Assembly: GCF_027596085.1 (NCBI RefSeq)
Contig: NC_072470.1
Location: forward strand, 4,228,797 to 4,292,796
DNA from: Anoplopoma fimbria
Taxonomy: Eukaryota > Chordata > Actinopteri > Perciformes > Anoplopomatidae
Direction: 5' to 3'
Length of the DNA: 64,000 bases
Below the pieces are notes generated by a model, which was not told the origin of the DNA, made no database searches, and saw only the letters and a list, made by a program, of their open reading frames with translations. Positions 1 to 11,915 of this stretch are shown in pieces (the stretch's first letter is position 1; every line of letters starts with the position of its first letter). Position numbers and translations under genes: made by a program.

Positions 1-1412
1 GGTTAACCTCAATGAGTCTTTGAAGCGGAATAATTGGTGAGAAAAACATTAAATCTGTCTCCAAACACAGATCCTGAGGTACTTTTTATGAAGGTGGAGA
101 TATTTTCACACTCAGGTGCACTATGGCTGCCTCAGGATTCATTCCCAGTGGTCCTCTTCTTCACAACAATTCAAGGGGAAACATTGCACTTTGTTGTTAA
201 TTCTTTGCAGATAAAGTTGGCACTTTGTAGCTTATTAATCATTCAGTAAGTAAGAAAAACAAAGCAGTTCAGTCAACGATGAATTTAAGCTTGTGTGGCA
301 GCGCATCACTGCAGGCTCAATGTAGGAAGAACCAGAAGCCCAGAGCTCCTGTCTGCAGATAAACTAAGCTAAATTAAGCCATCCACATCTGCCAGTGCCA
401 ACGCCTGGGAGAGGGTGAGCTCCTCATGAAACCATTGCAGCAGAACGCTGTCAATCAAACTGGGGAGGTGGAGGTTTAGTAACAATGGAAAAAAGGACTA
501 GTAGCAAAGATGTATGATTTCACCTTGGTGATGATGTTTAAAAAATAAACCAATGTTGGCCGTATTTACTGATACATGGATTACAAACCACAAGAGGTAT
601 TAGTAAGGGGATGGTGCCATCTACAGGGCATGAAGCTGAAGTGAAGAGACATTTAAAGTATTTAAAGGGGAAAACCATCTAAAATGTTACTTATTATTAT
701 AATTATTTGACTGACTCAGGTCATTATCTTTCTTTGGAAATATAGCTGCACCCAATGATAGACTACAAAAGCACAAAAAATCCACAAATGTCTTAACCTA
801 CACATTTTCACAAATGCCTGTTTGAAAGTTGTGACCCATAGCAAGGTATTCACCGATGCTTTTCATTTATTTGTAAATTAATTTAATGTAGTCACAGATT
901 GGGTTTTTTTTTTTTTAAATCAGTTTTGACATTTCTCCCTGTGTTTGCGAACTGTTTTATATTTGCAAATCATTTCTTGAAATGTATATTTATCTTTTTA
1001 TTTTCAGAAGATCTTTATGTTTACTGATTACAGATTCACACATGGACTGTCGGTCATTCACACAAATAGTATTGATAAAAAAAATATGCTGCACTCCATG
1101 CATGTCACCAGCAGATGTCAGTGCAGGATTAGTCACATCTTTAGCACCCCTAAAGCAATGCCATGCAAAGAAATCTGAATGAAGAGCAGCTTCTGTTGCA
1201 TTCAATTTTGTTAATTTTTACATGACTAGTCTCTCATTGCATATTTTCTTGTGTACTGCTGCAAACTCTCACAAAATATTATATTTTTTTTCCAGATCTA
1301 ACTTGATCTTTCTTCCTTTTCTTTCCTTAGAATAATAACAATAATGATACGTCTTATTTATAAAGCGAATTCAAACATTTCATTAATGCAATGGGGCGAA
1401 TAAAATGAAAAC

Positions 1413-1459
<47 letters not shown>

Positions 1460-1640
1460 TGACAAATTCAGGAATTAATACCATTATTAATTATTATCAC
1501 AATATCTCAGGACACTAACTGTATTATATATCAATGCATACAGCAGACCAGCAAAAAATGACCATATTTCCAACAACATTACATGTCTTCATAAAACATA
1601 TCAACACAGAAGATGAAGTCACAGAAAGCTGCATTACAGT
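1..1640. other. Upstream non-coding region
   Basis: No convincing coding sequence is visible ahead of the FAM184A promoter. The stretch is AT-rich. Near 1330-1460 an ATT/AAT-rich run is followed by a segment like the 'tttataaagcg' tail common in fish interspersed repeats, then a run of about 42 A (1416-1457). The small open frames here have no recognisable domain. Confidence 0.6.
1416..1457 (+). repeat. Poly(A) run at end of a retroposon-like remnant
   Basis: About 42 consecutive A follow an AAT-rich, 'tttataaagcg'-type segment (about 1330-1400). This resembles the 3' end of a retroposed fish repeat. No target-site duplication was established. Confidence 0.6.
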
Positions 1641-1654
1641 CAATTGAACCATTG

Positions 1655-1881
1655 GCTGAGCATCTGGTGCGCGTCCCCGCCTCTCTCATCACTCCGGTCG
1701 CTCGCTCCCGCGACGGGACGGTCCCTGCTTCTCCATCACTCTCCTCCGTCGGGGAAACGGGAAGATAAAACAGCAAAGGGGGGGGAGGATTTAACACGTA
1801 TCCAGACTCTGCAACATTTTTTTTTTTACATTTTTTTTACTTAAATGCACCGTGTGTTTGGTTTATATTCCTCCCGTGAAA
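1655..1881 (+). promoter_or_regulatory. FAM184A: CpG-rich promoter / 5'UTR region of FAM184A
   Basis: A local patch of CpG dinucleotides at about 1665-1770 (ctccggtcgctcgctcccgc and following) stands out from AT-rich flanks just upstream of the FAM184A start. No TATA box sits at a sensible distance, which fits a dispersed CpG-type promoter. The start site itself cannot be fixed from sequence. Two ATGs at 1845 (out of frame) and 1852 (in frame) precede the chosen start. Confidence 0.6.
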
Positions 1882-2053
1882 ATGGCGACGGGGGCAGGCT
1901 GGCAGCCTCCGTACAGCACCGCGACGAGCACCACCAAATACAACCTTACTACACCCTCCACACCGTCCAGCATGTTCTACGACGGGAGTTTGACGCTGGA
2001 ATACACTCAAGACCTGCACCTGAAGATGAGCAAGAAGATTGCGCAGCTGACCA

Positions 2054-2055
<2 letters not shown>
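1882..2055 (+). CDS. FAM184A: FAM184A coding exon 1
   Basis: 58 codons, ending in phase 0 at TTGACCAAG-type sequence (…IAQLTK). It holds the low-complexity Ser/Thr/Tyr leader and the start of the conserved N-terminal block. The donor GT at 2056 is the first unit of a (GT)n array. An in-frame ATG at 1852 would add ten residues but is less like known family starts. Confidence 0.95.
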
Positions 2056-2097
<42 letters not shown>

Positions 2098-5000
2098 ATG
2101 CATGCATGCTGTGCAGGATGAAGTGACCAAGTCATGCACAAGCAGGTTGGGGATGCAGATGGAGTAGATCTGTGTAAACATGCTGGTGAGGTTAGGATGT
2201 AGTGGTTATTTATGATGTTTTTGTATTTTGGTAGCAGGTTTGAGGATTTTTTTTTTCTTGCAGGGTTCATAGGTCACCATTAAATACTGCTGCAAGGTTT
2301 GTTTTTGATGCTAAGAGCTTTTTGATATGATGCAAAGTGAATTTCCAATGCATACCTAGAAAGAGTTCCCCTGTGGTGATTTACTACAGTGTGCAGGCTG
2401 GTAGTATTCTGTACTCTGCTTTTACTCTGCCTGCATGCAAAAAAACAAAAAGAAAAAACTGACCTGACTGTATTTCATTAAGGATTACATACTTTCCAGA
2501 TGTGTTTTGCCGTGAATTTACCCTCTTACCACGCCACTGTTTAACCTGTGCATGCTTTCTGCCATGGCAGGGCTTTCCATCGCTGCTCAAGGGGCCAGGG
2601 AAGTTATGTAATCTCTGAGGGATGCAGAGGTTTGGCAGAGCTGCTTCTTTGTACTCCACCTGAAAGGCCAGCGTAGAAAAACAAGGGGCGCTGTTAGTAG
2701 ATTTAAGCTGGCAGGTACACATAACAGCATCTATAGGGCTTTTGACTTAGTGGAAGGGTGGATAAAATGTTAATAAAAACAGATTATATGATCGTGCTGC
2801 ACGGGGGGGAAGACAAAAGCAGAGAGTAGAGGAAAGAAGATTTTACATAACAGGCACGGTGATACGATCACAGCACAGAATTAGGCACTGTGTACAGTAG
2901 GAGGAGCTGTGCGAATACACACAACGCTGCAAATAGATTGAAATTGTGGATATACAGGAGGATTATAACGCTGCGGGTGATTAAAATTGTTTGTAGTGGT
3001 GGAGAGATTGGCCCCAAAAACACTCTGAGAATGTGTTTTGACACGACTAGGTTCACTGGGACTCTTCTGTGTTCAGTTACAGCGTTCTTCTCGTGTTTAT
3101 ATTGATTTCCTGCTCCTCAAACCACAGAAATGCAGGATAAATGAACTCCAGGATGACGTGGAGAGACCTGACGACCTGTACGGAGTATGTTTGGGCCTCC
3201 TATCAACCACACATGGACTGACCTTTTACTGCGCAGACTTCCTAGTCGAACTCATTGTAACATATTTGTTTTTTGTTGTCAAAAAGTATCTGACTTGTTA
3301 TTTAAATATCAGTTCTGGGAATCTATTTGTAGCTGTCTGTCTTCTGCATGCGGCTCAGCTTTTTGAGGTACTTTCAGTTATAATAATCAATGATTTATAC
3401 CAAACATGGCGCCCGAAGTCAGAGGCAGAAACAAGGATGTGAGCGGCTATTTTTCTGCTAAAGTTGTTGCATTGATTGTGTCAGATTGCTACGTAATGAG
3501 ATTGGAATAGGTGGTGTTGTAGTGTATTTAACATTCTGGCAGTAGGTTCACGAGCTGATGCAATAAATTGATAAATCACTGAATCAGCTGAGACATAATC
3601 CAACTTTTCAATTTTGAAGCAAAAATAGAGAAAAATACGTGTTTTCTCTACTAAGGCTTCTCTAATGTGGGGTGTTTCTCTCTTATATAGATGCAAACTG
3701 GATATTTTTTGGTTTGTAATTACTTTGTGTAAATAATTTGCAGATCAATCTATAAGGAAAATAATTGTTGGGATTATTGGATGTAGCCGTTAGGTGCAAC
3801 CTGGCTGAAGAAGTCCGAGACATCCCTTGTCTAGAGAATATATATTTAAAAATGAAGAGCACCTCTCTGTGTGATGTTTTCTAGATGTGTTTGCTTTTTA
3901 AAAATTGAAGGTGTTATGGCAGATTTACGCCTCTGTGTTTTTAAAAAAATCTGTTTTCTAGTCCCGCTCATTGTGGCGCATGTGTTCCTCCTCTGTGGAA
4001 ACATTTTCAGATGTCACTGGATCGCTGCTCATGTGTTTCATGTGTTGTTCTTCTTAGGGATGGTAATTCGTGCATTAACTAAACCCTTGTTCTCTTAAAC
4101 AATATGTCCACAGCAAAGTGCGTGGCTGCAGGTGCTGCACTGTGTCCTCTAATAATCGTCACGCAGCAGTGGTTTGAGGTATTGCAGGTAGAAAGTAGGA
4201 CATAGTTGGAGAACGCAGGAGCATCTTTCTTGTTTTGGACATTTTCAAAGGAAGCACACAGAAGGACATCCCACACTATGTTGTGATGGAGATAAATAAA
4301 GCTCAAAGCCCATTTATCTGTTGATTAACTGGTTGATTACAAGAAGTTCAACCCAAACTACAGAGAAACTGTCTGTCTGATATGGATACTGAGGTTTTAT
4401 TTCTCTCCTCCCTGAAAGCAACAAAGAAACCTAATGAGGAGAATAAACGCATTGTTATTGTCACGCTTCTGATTGAGCCTCTGATTACATGCTATCTGTG
4501 CAGCGGTCTGTAGCTGCGAAGATTTCAACAAGACATCTTGGATTTAGTCTTTCATACCGTTACATCATTTTGAAAAGTTGGCACGGAGCCACAAAGATGG
4601 CATGAAACATATTTTGAAGAAATATTAGAACTCCTGATGCCAGAGCATCGACATCTTTACTGCACGCACCTGCAGCGACGGGGCTTGAATAGCTCTAATT
4701 AAGTTTGCAGGAAGTGCTGAAATCCAGAGCTTGTCATCCTCCACGTTCCAGGTCACTTTGATACGCAGCTTGTAGAGAAAATAGAAGGGTAACGGTTCTA
4801 ATACAAAAGGCGCTGATCAGTGATTATAGTGGCTGCACAGCTGGACTGAACCGCTCTGCAATTCAAAAGGAAATTCAGCTAAATGAGGCTATTAAATCAA
4901 TTTTTATTCTTGCTGTGGTGGAGCGCAAGAAAGTCCCAGTCTCTTTAATTTACGCTGTGCACCTGTTTGCCAGGTCCTCGCAGCTCCACCACAAATTTTA

Positions 5001-8000
5001 TGTTTGAAAGATTAAGTTCTGGATTGTATTTAGTGGCACACTTACATTTACTGTACGGGAATAATAACAGTTTTGCATTTGGCTCATAGCCTCTTCCTTC
5101 TCCACTGGTTGATGTGGAAAAACTGCATGCTGGGAGGTCTCAGAGGTCCCTGGAGAGTTTACCAAGTTCACACATGAACCCAGATTACTGTTGTGTGCCA
5201 AGTATCGGTCTGGTTTTCTGAAATGCTCTTATCTTTAGGCTTTATTGTTTTTAATAAAGAGCATGAAGATTGTTTCATCTGAAGCAGTCGATAGAGAGAA
5301 GGTTTGATAAACTATCCAGTTGTTGGATACTGTTTTTTATAGAGCTTACTGGATCAGAAGATGTTTGAGTTTGTGCCCTGCTCTGTTGTGAATATCACAG
5401 AAAACACTACTCTCTTATCAGGGAGACTCAGCGTGCCCTTGTTCTCGCCTGCTGTGTTTGCGAATTGAGGTTGCGATGCTCAGGGGGGGAAGCGAGCGAG
5501 CGCCGAGTGTCCTTGGAGCATCGGAGCAGCACGACAGCCAAGAGAAGGAGCAGACGCAAAGTGGCTTTACACCACGACTGGGTGGACTAAGTAAACGCGC
5601 CGTTCGCTTCGGCTAATTGGTAACAGAGACTGCGTTGCCACTTCACGGAGCGTGCGACGAAGGAAAACAGTGGACTAAAAAAACTCAAATGTCTGGGGAT
5701 CCCGTTAAGACTACAGCACCTCTGAGAATAAGACTTTCATGAATCCTTTAATTAGTGAATATGATGGTAATGGTAATGGTGGTAATGAGAGCAGAGCAAC
5801 AGGGTTTTGGTTGGAGCCAAATGCTGCAGTTGTGCTACTTCAGACATCAATGACCTTTTTTATTGCGAAGTTCAATCAACCTTTATTGTGAAGTTCAAAA
5901 CCTCCGTCCTGGCTGCTCTATTGTCTTCATCACTCCTCACTTATTCTGCTCTATATGTGACTTCTTGATGATAAAGGCGCTCAGACTGTAAATCCGGTTG
6001 ATAATTGGCCTTCTGATGAAATTCGGCTATCGGCCAGTCATTTGTCCGCCTCTGTAAAGACACAGTGCCGTTTCATTGATGACACATGATAATCAATGCT
6101 GCACCGGTTTGGAAGAACTCGAGCTGCATTGGCTTTAATGATACATATTAATGAGATTCCTCCGGGATGTTTTAGTGCGCTGTAATGGTTTAAATCTCCT
6201 TTCTTCTGACAGGGAGAAAGTTAATCTATGTTATCTTTTTTAACATTCCAGGCAAGAGAATAATCATTATTTTAAAGACTTTGTCGGATGATACCTCTAC
6301 CCATTAGTAGCATATTAAATATATATAAATATATGTATGTGATTGTATAGCTGCATGAGAGCTCTGCATGTGTTCTGCTCGGCTCACTCTCCTGGTGAAG
6401 CCCCTTTAGGAGAAGAAGCAGCTCGGGGGAAATCATATGATTCAGAGGAAGCACACACTGTAGTCGTCAGGCTTAAAGAGAGGTCAGTAGAAAGATGGAC
6501 AAAACAGATTCACAATGAATGACTGACTGTAACTGTAGCTTGCAGGCTGTTGCCTTCTGGCTGACTTTGTTTGGAGCTTTAGTCCAGAAAACTTTCCCGT
6601 GAGGAAGAAGCTGTTTGCTGTCAATGTCTTCATATTCTTTTATTGTGAAAGTTGTTATATCTAGGATGGACATACGCATGCTCTGCTTCTCTTGTGTGTT
6701 TGCTGACTGGACAGATGCTCACTTGATTGACAGAACTCTTCTGTATATATATTGTTTGAGACATTTATGATGGCTGGATGCCTCTCTGCTGCTGTGGATG
6801 TTATTCAGCTTGTTATGGTTTGTCAGGTCTCACCAGTCTGGTTGACAGATTTCAATTAAATCTGTTAAAACCGATGCAGCTCCAGCGTTGTGGAAAAACA
6901 CATTTCACAGCAGGATTGCTTTTTTTTTTACACATTGAAATCAGGTGTGAGCTCCGCCATCTTTTGCTGTAAACTTGTCACTTCGGCGAACGACAAGAAA
7001 TTTGCATAAAGTTATAGATGTGGGTTTTTAAAGATGACCATTTTAATGTCAAGAAAATCCCCAGAATTGTAAGTTTTGTGGACGTCTGCCAGATTGTCAT
7101 TGTTGTCAGTGTGGATAAGCTTCATGAAAAACCACAGGACATTAAAACTTCCCATTAAATCCGAGGATTTAAATCAAACTGAGCTTGAGGGCTTTCTAGT
7201 TCATCAATTATATAATAAATATCATATAAAACAAACCAAGCTTAAAGTTTAATGCAAGAAAGTTTTCCACTAAACGGTTGAAACTAAGTGCTTTTATTGA
7301 AACACGCGCCAACTAAACTGTATGTTTGGAATTTACAGCTTTAATTGACCTTAATGCTTAAGTCTAACAAGATATATACAAAGTTACACCAACAAACATG
7401 ACCTTTCCCTAACCTTTACCATACCATCATTGCGATGCACAGATAACGTATTGATATTTTCACAGAGAGAGTGGGGATTTTGAATTAAATATGAGATTTT
7501 TTACTCTTAGAAATATATATTCTATCTTCTTTTTGGCTCCTTTCAACTGCAGTCTCAACCTGAGATATGACATAACAGTAATGCACTGACTAAATGTATA
7601 ATAGCTTGGACTGCAACCAAGGATTTTGTTCATATTGATTCATCCCCTGTCCAAGGCTACATTTTACACTCAACAAATGTATTTTCATCCCTCTTCATTT
7701 GGTGAATTTCTTTTGCAACAGAATCACTTCAAGACACTGAGGAAATAGAAATGCATTTATTTATTGAAAGCAAGCTTTATTGTTAGACTGCAGACACAGA
7801 TAGGAATGTGAAGTATCCTTATTCCTGGGAGATGGAGAGAGAAAGAGAGAGAGAGAGAGAGAGGAGATGCAGAACAAAAAGGAGGAGAGATAAAAGGATG
7901 AAAGCAATAGGGAGAGGCAAGAGAGATGAAAGCGGCAGGCGTACCAGCGTCATTAAAATAATCATGTATAATTGAGGGAACGTTTCCATGGCTGACTTTC

Positions 8001-11000
8001 TGCTGGGAATCAAAAAGGCTCACGGTGGAGAACAGAAGACCAACACCTACCTTCCTCTGAATCCCTTCACTGAGTGGAGGACACGCCAATGATTAAAACA
8101 TCCAGGTAGAGACTGTCAGGGGGCAGAAAAGCACAAAATGAGCAAAAAATCTATTATGTTTATACAGTTTCATGACAGTATCTGCAAATGACAGGTTGAA
8201 AGTATTTAATTCTGTCATAGAAATAATAATAATAATAACAATAATAAAGCGTTTTATAGAGCAATTTCCACTTTGCACAATTCAAAATGACCATAAAAAA
8301 ACAACATAATATGAAAACATACAACATTAATCTCAAATTAAAAGCTGAGGCAGGATCCTGGTTATGGAGGCCTTTGTAAGTGAGGAGGAGGATTTTGAGT
8401 TGGATCCGAGCCTGAGGAGGTTCTGGAGGACCGGGGTGATTGAGTAGATGAGCAGCAGAGTGCTGGATGTACTGGAGTTTAGTTAGGGCTTTTGGATGAT
8501 GTGCCATACAGAATAAAACCATATATACTAGATGTTTGTGCTGCAGAGCTCTATTCCAGTCAGGCAACAGTTGGCTACAACGGTGCATGAAATATATTTA
8601 ATAGTTTTTAGTTACTAAGTCTCATTTACGATCATTAGGTTTGCTTCAAGTCCTCAGGATGCCTCCAACTAAGTGCGTGTCATCTAACGGCAGCTGGCAC
8701 TCTCCTTCTGACAACAGATTTGGGGTGGCGGTGAATTCTCCTAATCACTCCCACTTGGCCAGGTGTGTGGAGGCAGAGTTTAGTGCAGCCCCGTGAATAT
8801 CTCTGAAGAGACACGGTCTTAAACACTGTTCTCTTTAGTTTTCGGTTGGAAACAGTGTTGTGCAAACTCACGCTCACTTTGATAAATGTCCCTTCAGGTT
8901 TTTAACAATATCAATAAAGATATTTTCTAATATTTGTAAAGCACTTCACAATATGGTAAACATATAAAATAAGTCAGTGCACTTTGAGGAGCCCTGAAAG
9001 TTCATGACAATGCAGCTACACAGGGTTTCACATCATGTCACCTTTGGTCTTTAACAGTGTCGCCATTAAAAGTAGTAATTTGGACACTAAATAATTGTTA
9101 TAAAGTGCAGATGGTGCAGATGTATAACAGTCGTGGTTTTAGTATTTCCTGCCAAGCCGAGTACAGTGGAGCTTCCAATAAAATAGAAAATTCCCAGCTG
9201 TGATTATTAAGAGGTGTTTTAACATCGGATAGTAATAATTACATGCTTGTGTAATTATGCCTTATGGAGGATAATTACCATGTGTGTGTGTGTGGTGTGT
9301 GTGTCCATAACACACTGTGTGTAACTTCTCACCTTATCTTTAAGTGGAACAAAATGTGGAGCTTTTAGTTCTGCAGGGCTGTAATTCAGCTGACCATGAC
9401 TGGATTTGAGCTGCTCACAGGGGGCCTCAATTTGCTGAAGCTTAAGCTTTTTTTAAAAAAAAAATTTTTTTTAAAAAAGCTCCTGCATATCATTTACCTG
9501 TAGCACATATCACCTACTTATACACCTGGAGGAGAGGGAGTGCAAGCGTGACTGACGAGATGTTATTCACTTAAGGCTAGTTTGTGGAGAGCGCAGCAGG
9601 TAGCAGACTTTCAGGTGACAATATCCAAGAACCATATGAAAATCTAGTTACATTTTGTGGGGTTTTTTTGAGAAATGAAAGATGATGAAAACATCTGCAC
9701 ATTTATCCGTGTGACGATTATCTCGGCTCATGTGGTTTTGCGTGCGGTGTAATCCTGGATCGGTTTGTGAGGTTTACCGAAGTCAGGCTTTTCTTGGCTT
9801 TTTTTAATAATTGGAAAAGAAAAGTTTGGACGAAAAAACACTTTAATAAAAATGATTTGGGTGTATTTATAGTAAACTCTACCTTTTAATCAGTGTGCAA
9901 AACCTATTTCTCTCCTTTCCCCGATGTTATAAGTATTTATTTTGTTGCACTCTGAATGCAGAGCTGAGCTTTCCTCTTCACTGTTAGTATTGATCTGATA
10001 TTGAAACAGTTAATAAGAGCCTTATATCACGTCCTCATTCTGACATCTAATTCCCTTCCTGTCTCCAGGTCATTTATGCTCTCAACACCAAGAACGACGA
10101 ACACGAGGAGGAAATTGAGTCTCTGAAAGAAGCCCACGAGGACGAGGTATGAACACCACGGAGCACCAAACACCTCTGATTATATAGAGCACAGTGACAT
10201 GTGCACAAGGGAGCAATCCATCATCTCAGTGGTTAACACAAACACGCTCACCACTACAGAAATAAGAGATTATGTGTTTAAACGTTATTTCATTAGTTTC
10301 ATAGGAAGATTTTTCTTCTCCTGGCAGTGTGCTGCAGTGGGAGGAGAGCAGCAGGAGGAAATCTTGTCACACTGCAATTTTGGTGTCAAGACTGACCATG
10401 TTTAATCTGCCTGCAGGGAGCAGGTCAATGCTGCACTGTGCATCGTGCACTCTTTTCATATTTTGGGGAAAGATAATCACAAATAGCCTTCTCTGAAGTC
10501 GTGCAAAGCATGTTTATTCATTCTGCGTTTCAGTCTACCTTCATTTTACAATGATCATCTTAATTGCACAGAGAGAATACAGTGTCTTACCAACTCCAAC
10601 TAAAACACCATCTTCCAAAAGATATTCCCTCTTTTGGCGTTTTGATGATAGTGATGTCTTACACATTGCTCCAAAATCTCCTATATGTGTTCAGATTGGT
10701 TGAGATATGGTGACTGTGATCATTTTAATACTCATCATGCCCCATTTAGAGGCATCTGTATTCATTATGCTTGGCCAATCGTTCATTCAGCTTTCCTTTA
10801 ATTTGTCACAGGCATGTATCTCATATATCATTTGAGTGATGCACATAACCAAAGTGTGATTATTATGTCATATTGCTGCTTGTTACCTTGAATAAAATAT
10901 TTTTCAACTGCCAGCAGGCTGCAGCAGCTGCTGCAAAGAACAGTTGTGTTTTTGATTCAATATATTGAATTTATTTTCTGGACTGGCTTCACATAAATAG

Positions 11001-11878
11001 TGGCTGTAGATCAAAAAACATTGTGTCAAGGTAAAGTTTGTTCAAACACAAGACAATAGGAAACTCATTTGAATTGCTTTCAGAGAGAAGCTTTAGAGTA
11101 CCATGGTCCTTAATTTGTGTTGCTTTCAAGTGTTACATTTTCCAAGTGGGACTTTTCTCCGCTGCCAAGAAACATTTGGAGACAGCAGTTGTTGTGCAGC
11201 CCTCTAGTTTTATTTATTTATTCTTTTGTTCCACCCACTTTGCATGTGGGATTTAGAAATCCTCTACATGCTGTAACGTAATGAGATATTTCAATGTTTT
11301 TTGATACCACACTGTAACTTGTGTTCATTTATTTCTGCAACTTTCAATATGTTAACAGTTTTTTTCCCCCCGCCGCTCAGGTCCAACACATCGTGACCGA
11401 AACCAGAGACAAGATCATGCAGTACAAGAGCAAGATGGTGGACGAGGCGGACCTGAGGCGGCGGCTGGCCAGTCTGGAAGAATCTGTCGAACTCCACGAA
11501 CACATGAAGAGACAGGTCATTGACTGCTGCCAGGCAACACGTTCGGTTGTGTTGAGTTTGTTTCTGTTGGTCCAGCTACACAGATGCATAAATTATAGAA
11601 ACAAATTATTAATTATGTCATTATCTTCATGTCATATTGTGTTATAGTTTAATTTAACAGTGATTGCATGAAATTTGCAGGTTGTCTAATGTATCCCAGT
11701 CGCTGTCATTTCATGTAAAGTAATGTAACGCAGCTGTTTTGTTACCGTCAGGCTTTAGCAGAGTTTGAGATGTACAGACAGAGAATGGAGGACTCGCAGC
11801 TCTGCACTGAGGCCCAACACACACAGAGAGTGGTTTCTATGAGCAGAGAGGTAAGGCTTTACCCTCACACACACAAAC

Positions 11879-11915
<37 letters not shown>

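Larger units (their letters stand above)
2097..10068 (+). other. FAM184A: FAM184A intron 1 (about 8 kb)
   Basis: Large first intron with no recognisable exon. It holds a CpG-rich patch (about 5465-5665), a GA-rich run (about 7835-7866), a LINE-like remnant (about 8160-8590) and a T/A palindrome (9445-9481). A 134-codon open frame at 3038-3442 has no recognisable homology. The rest is AT-rich unique-looking sequence. Confidence 0.8.

Noticed and set aside
3038..3442. 134-codon open frame in FAM184A intron 1
   Set aside because: No recognisable domain, no splice or start context beyond chance, and composition like the surrounding intron. Kept only as an unexplained frame.
7757..8089. Ser/Leu-rich minus-strand frames
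   Set aside because: Created by the GA microsatellite read in reverse.
8160..8588. 142-codon minus-strand frame as a gene
   Set aside because: It matches a decayed LINE-type C terminus and common repeat sequence, not a host gene.
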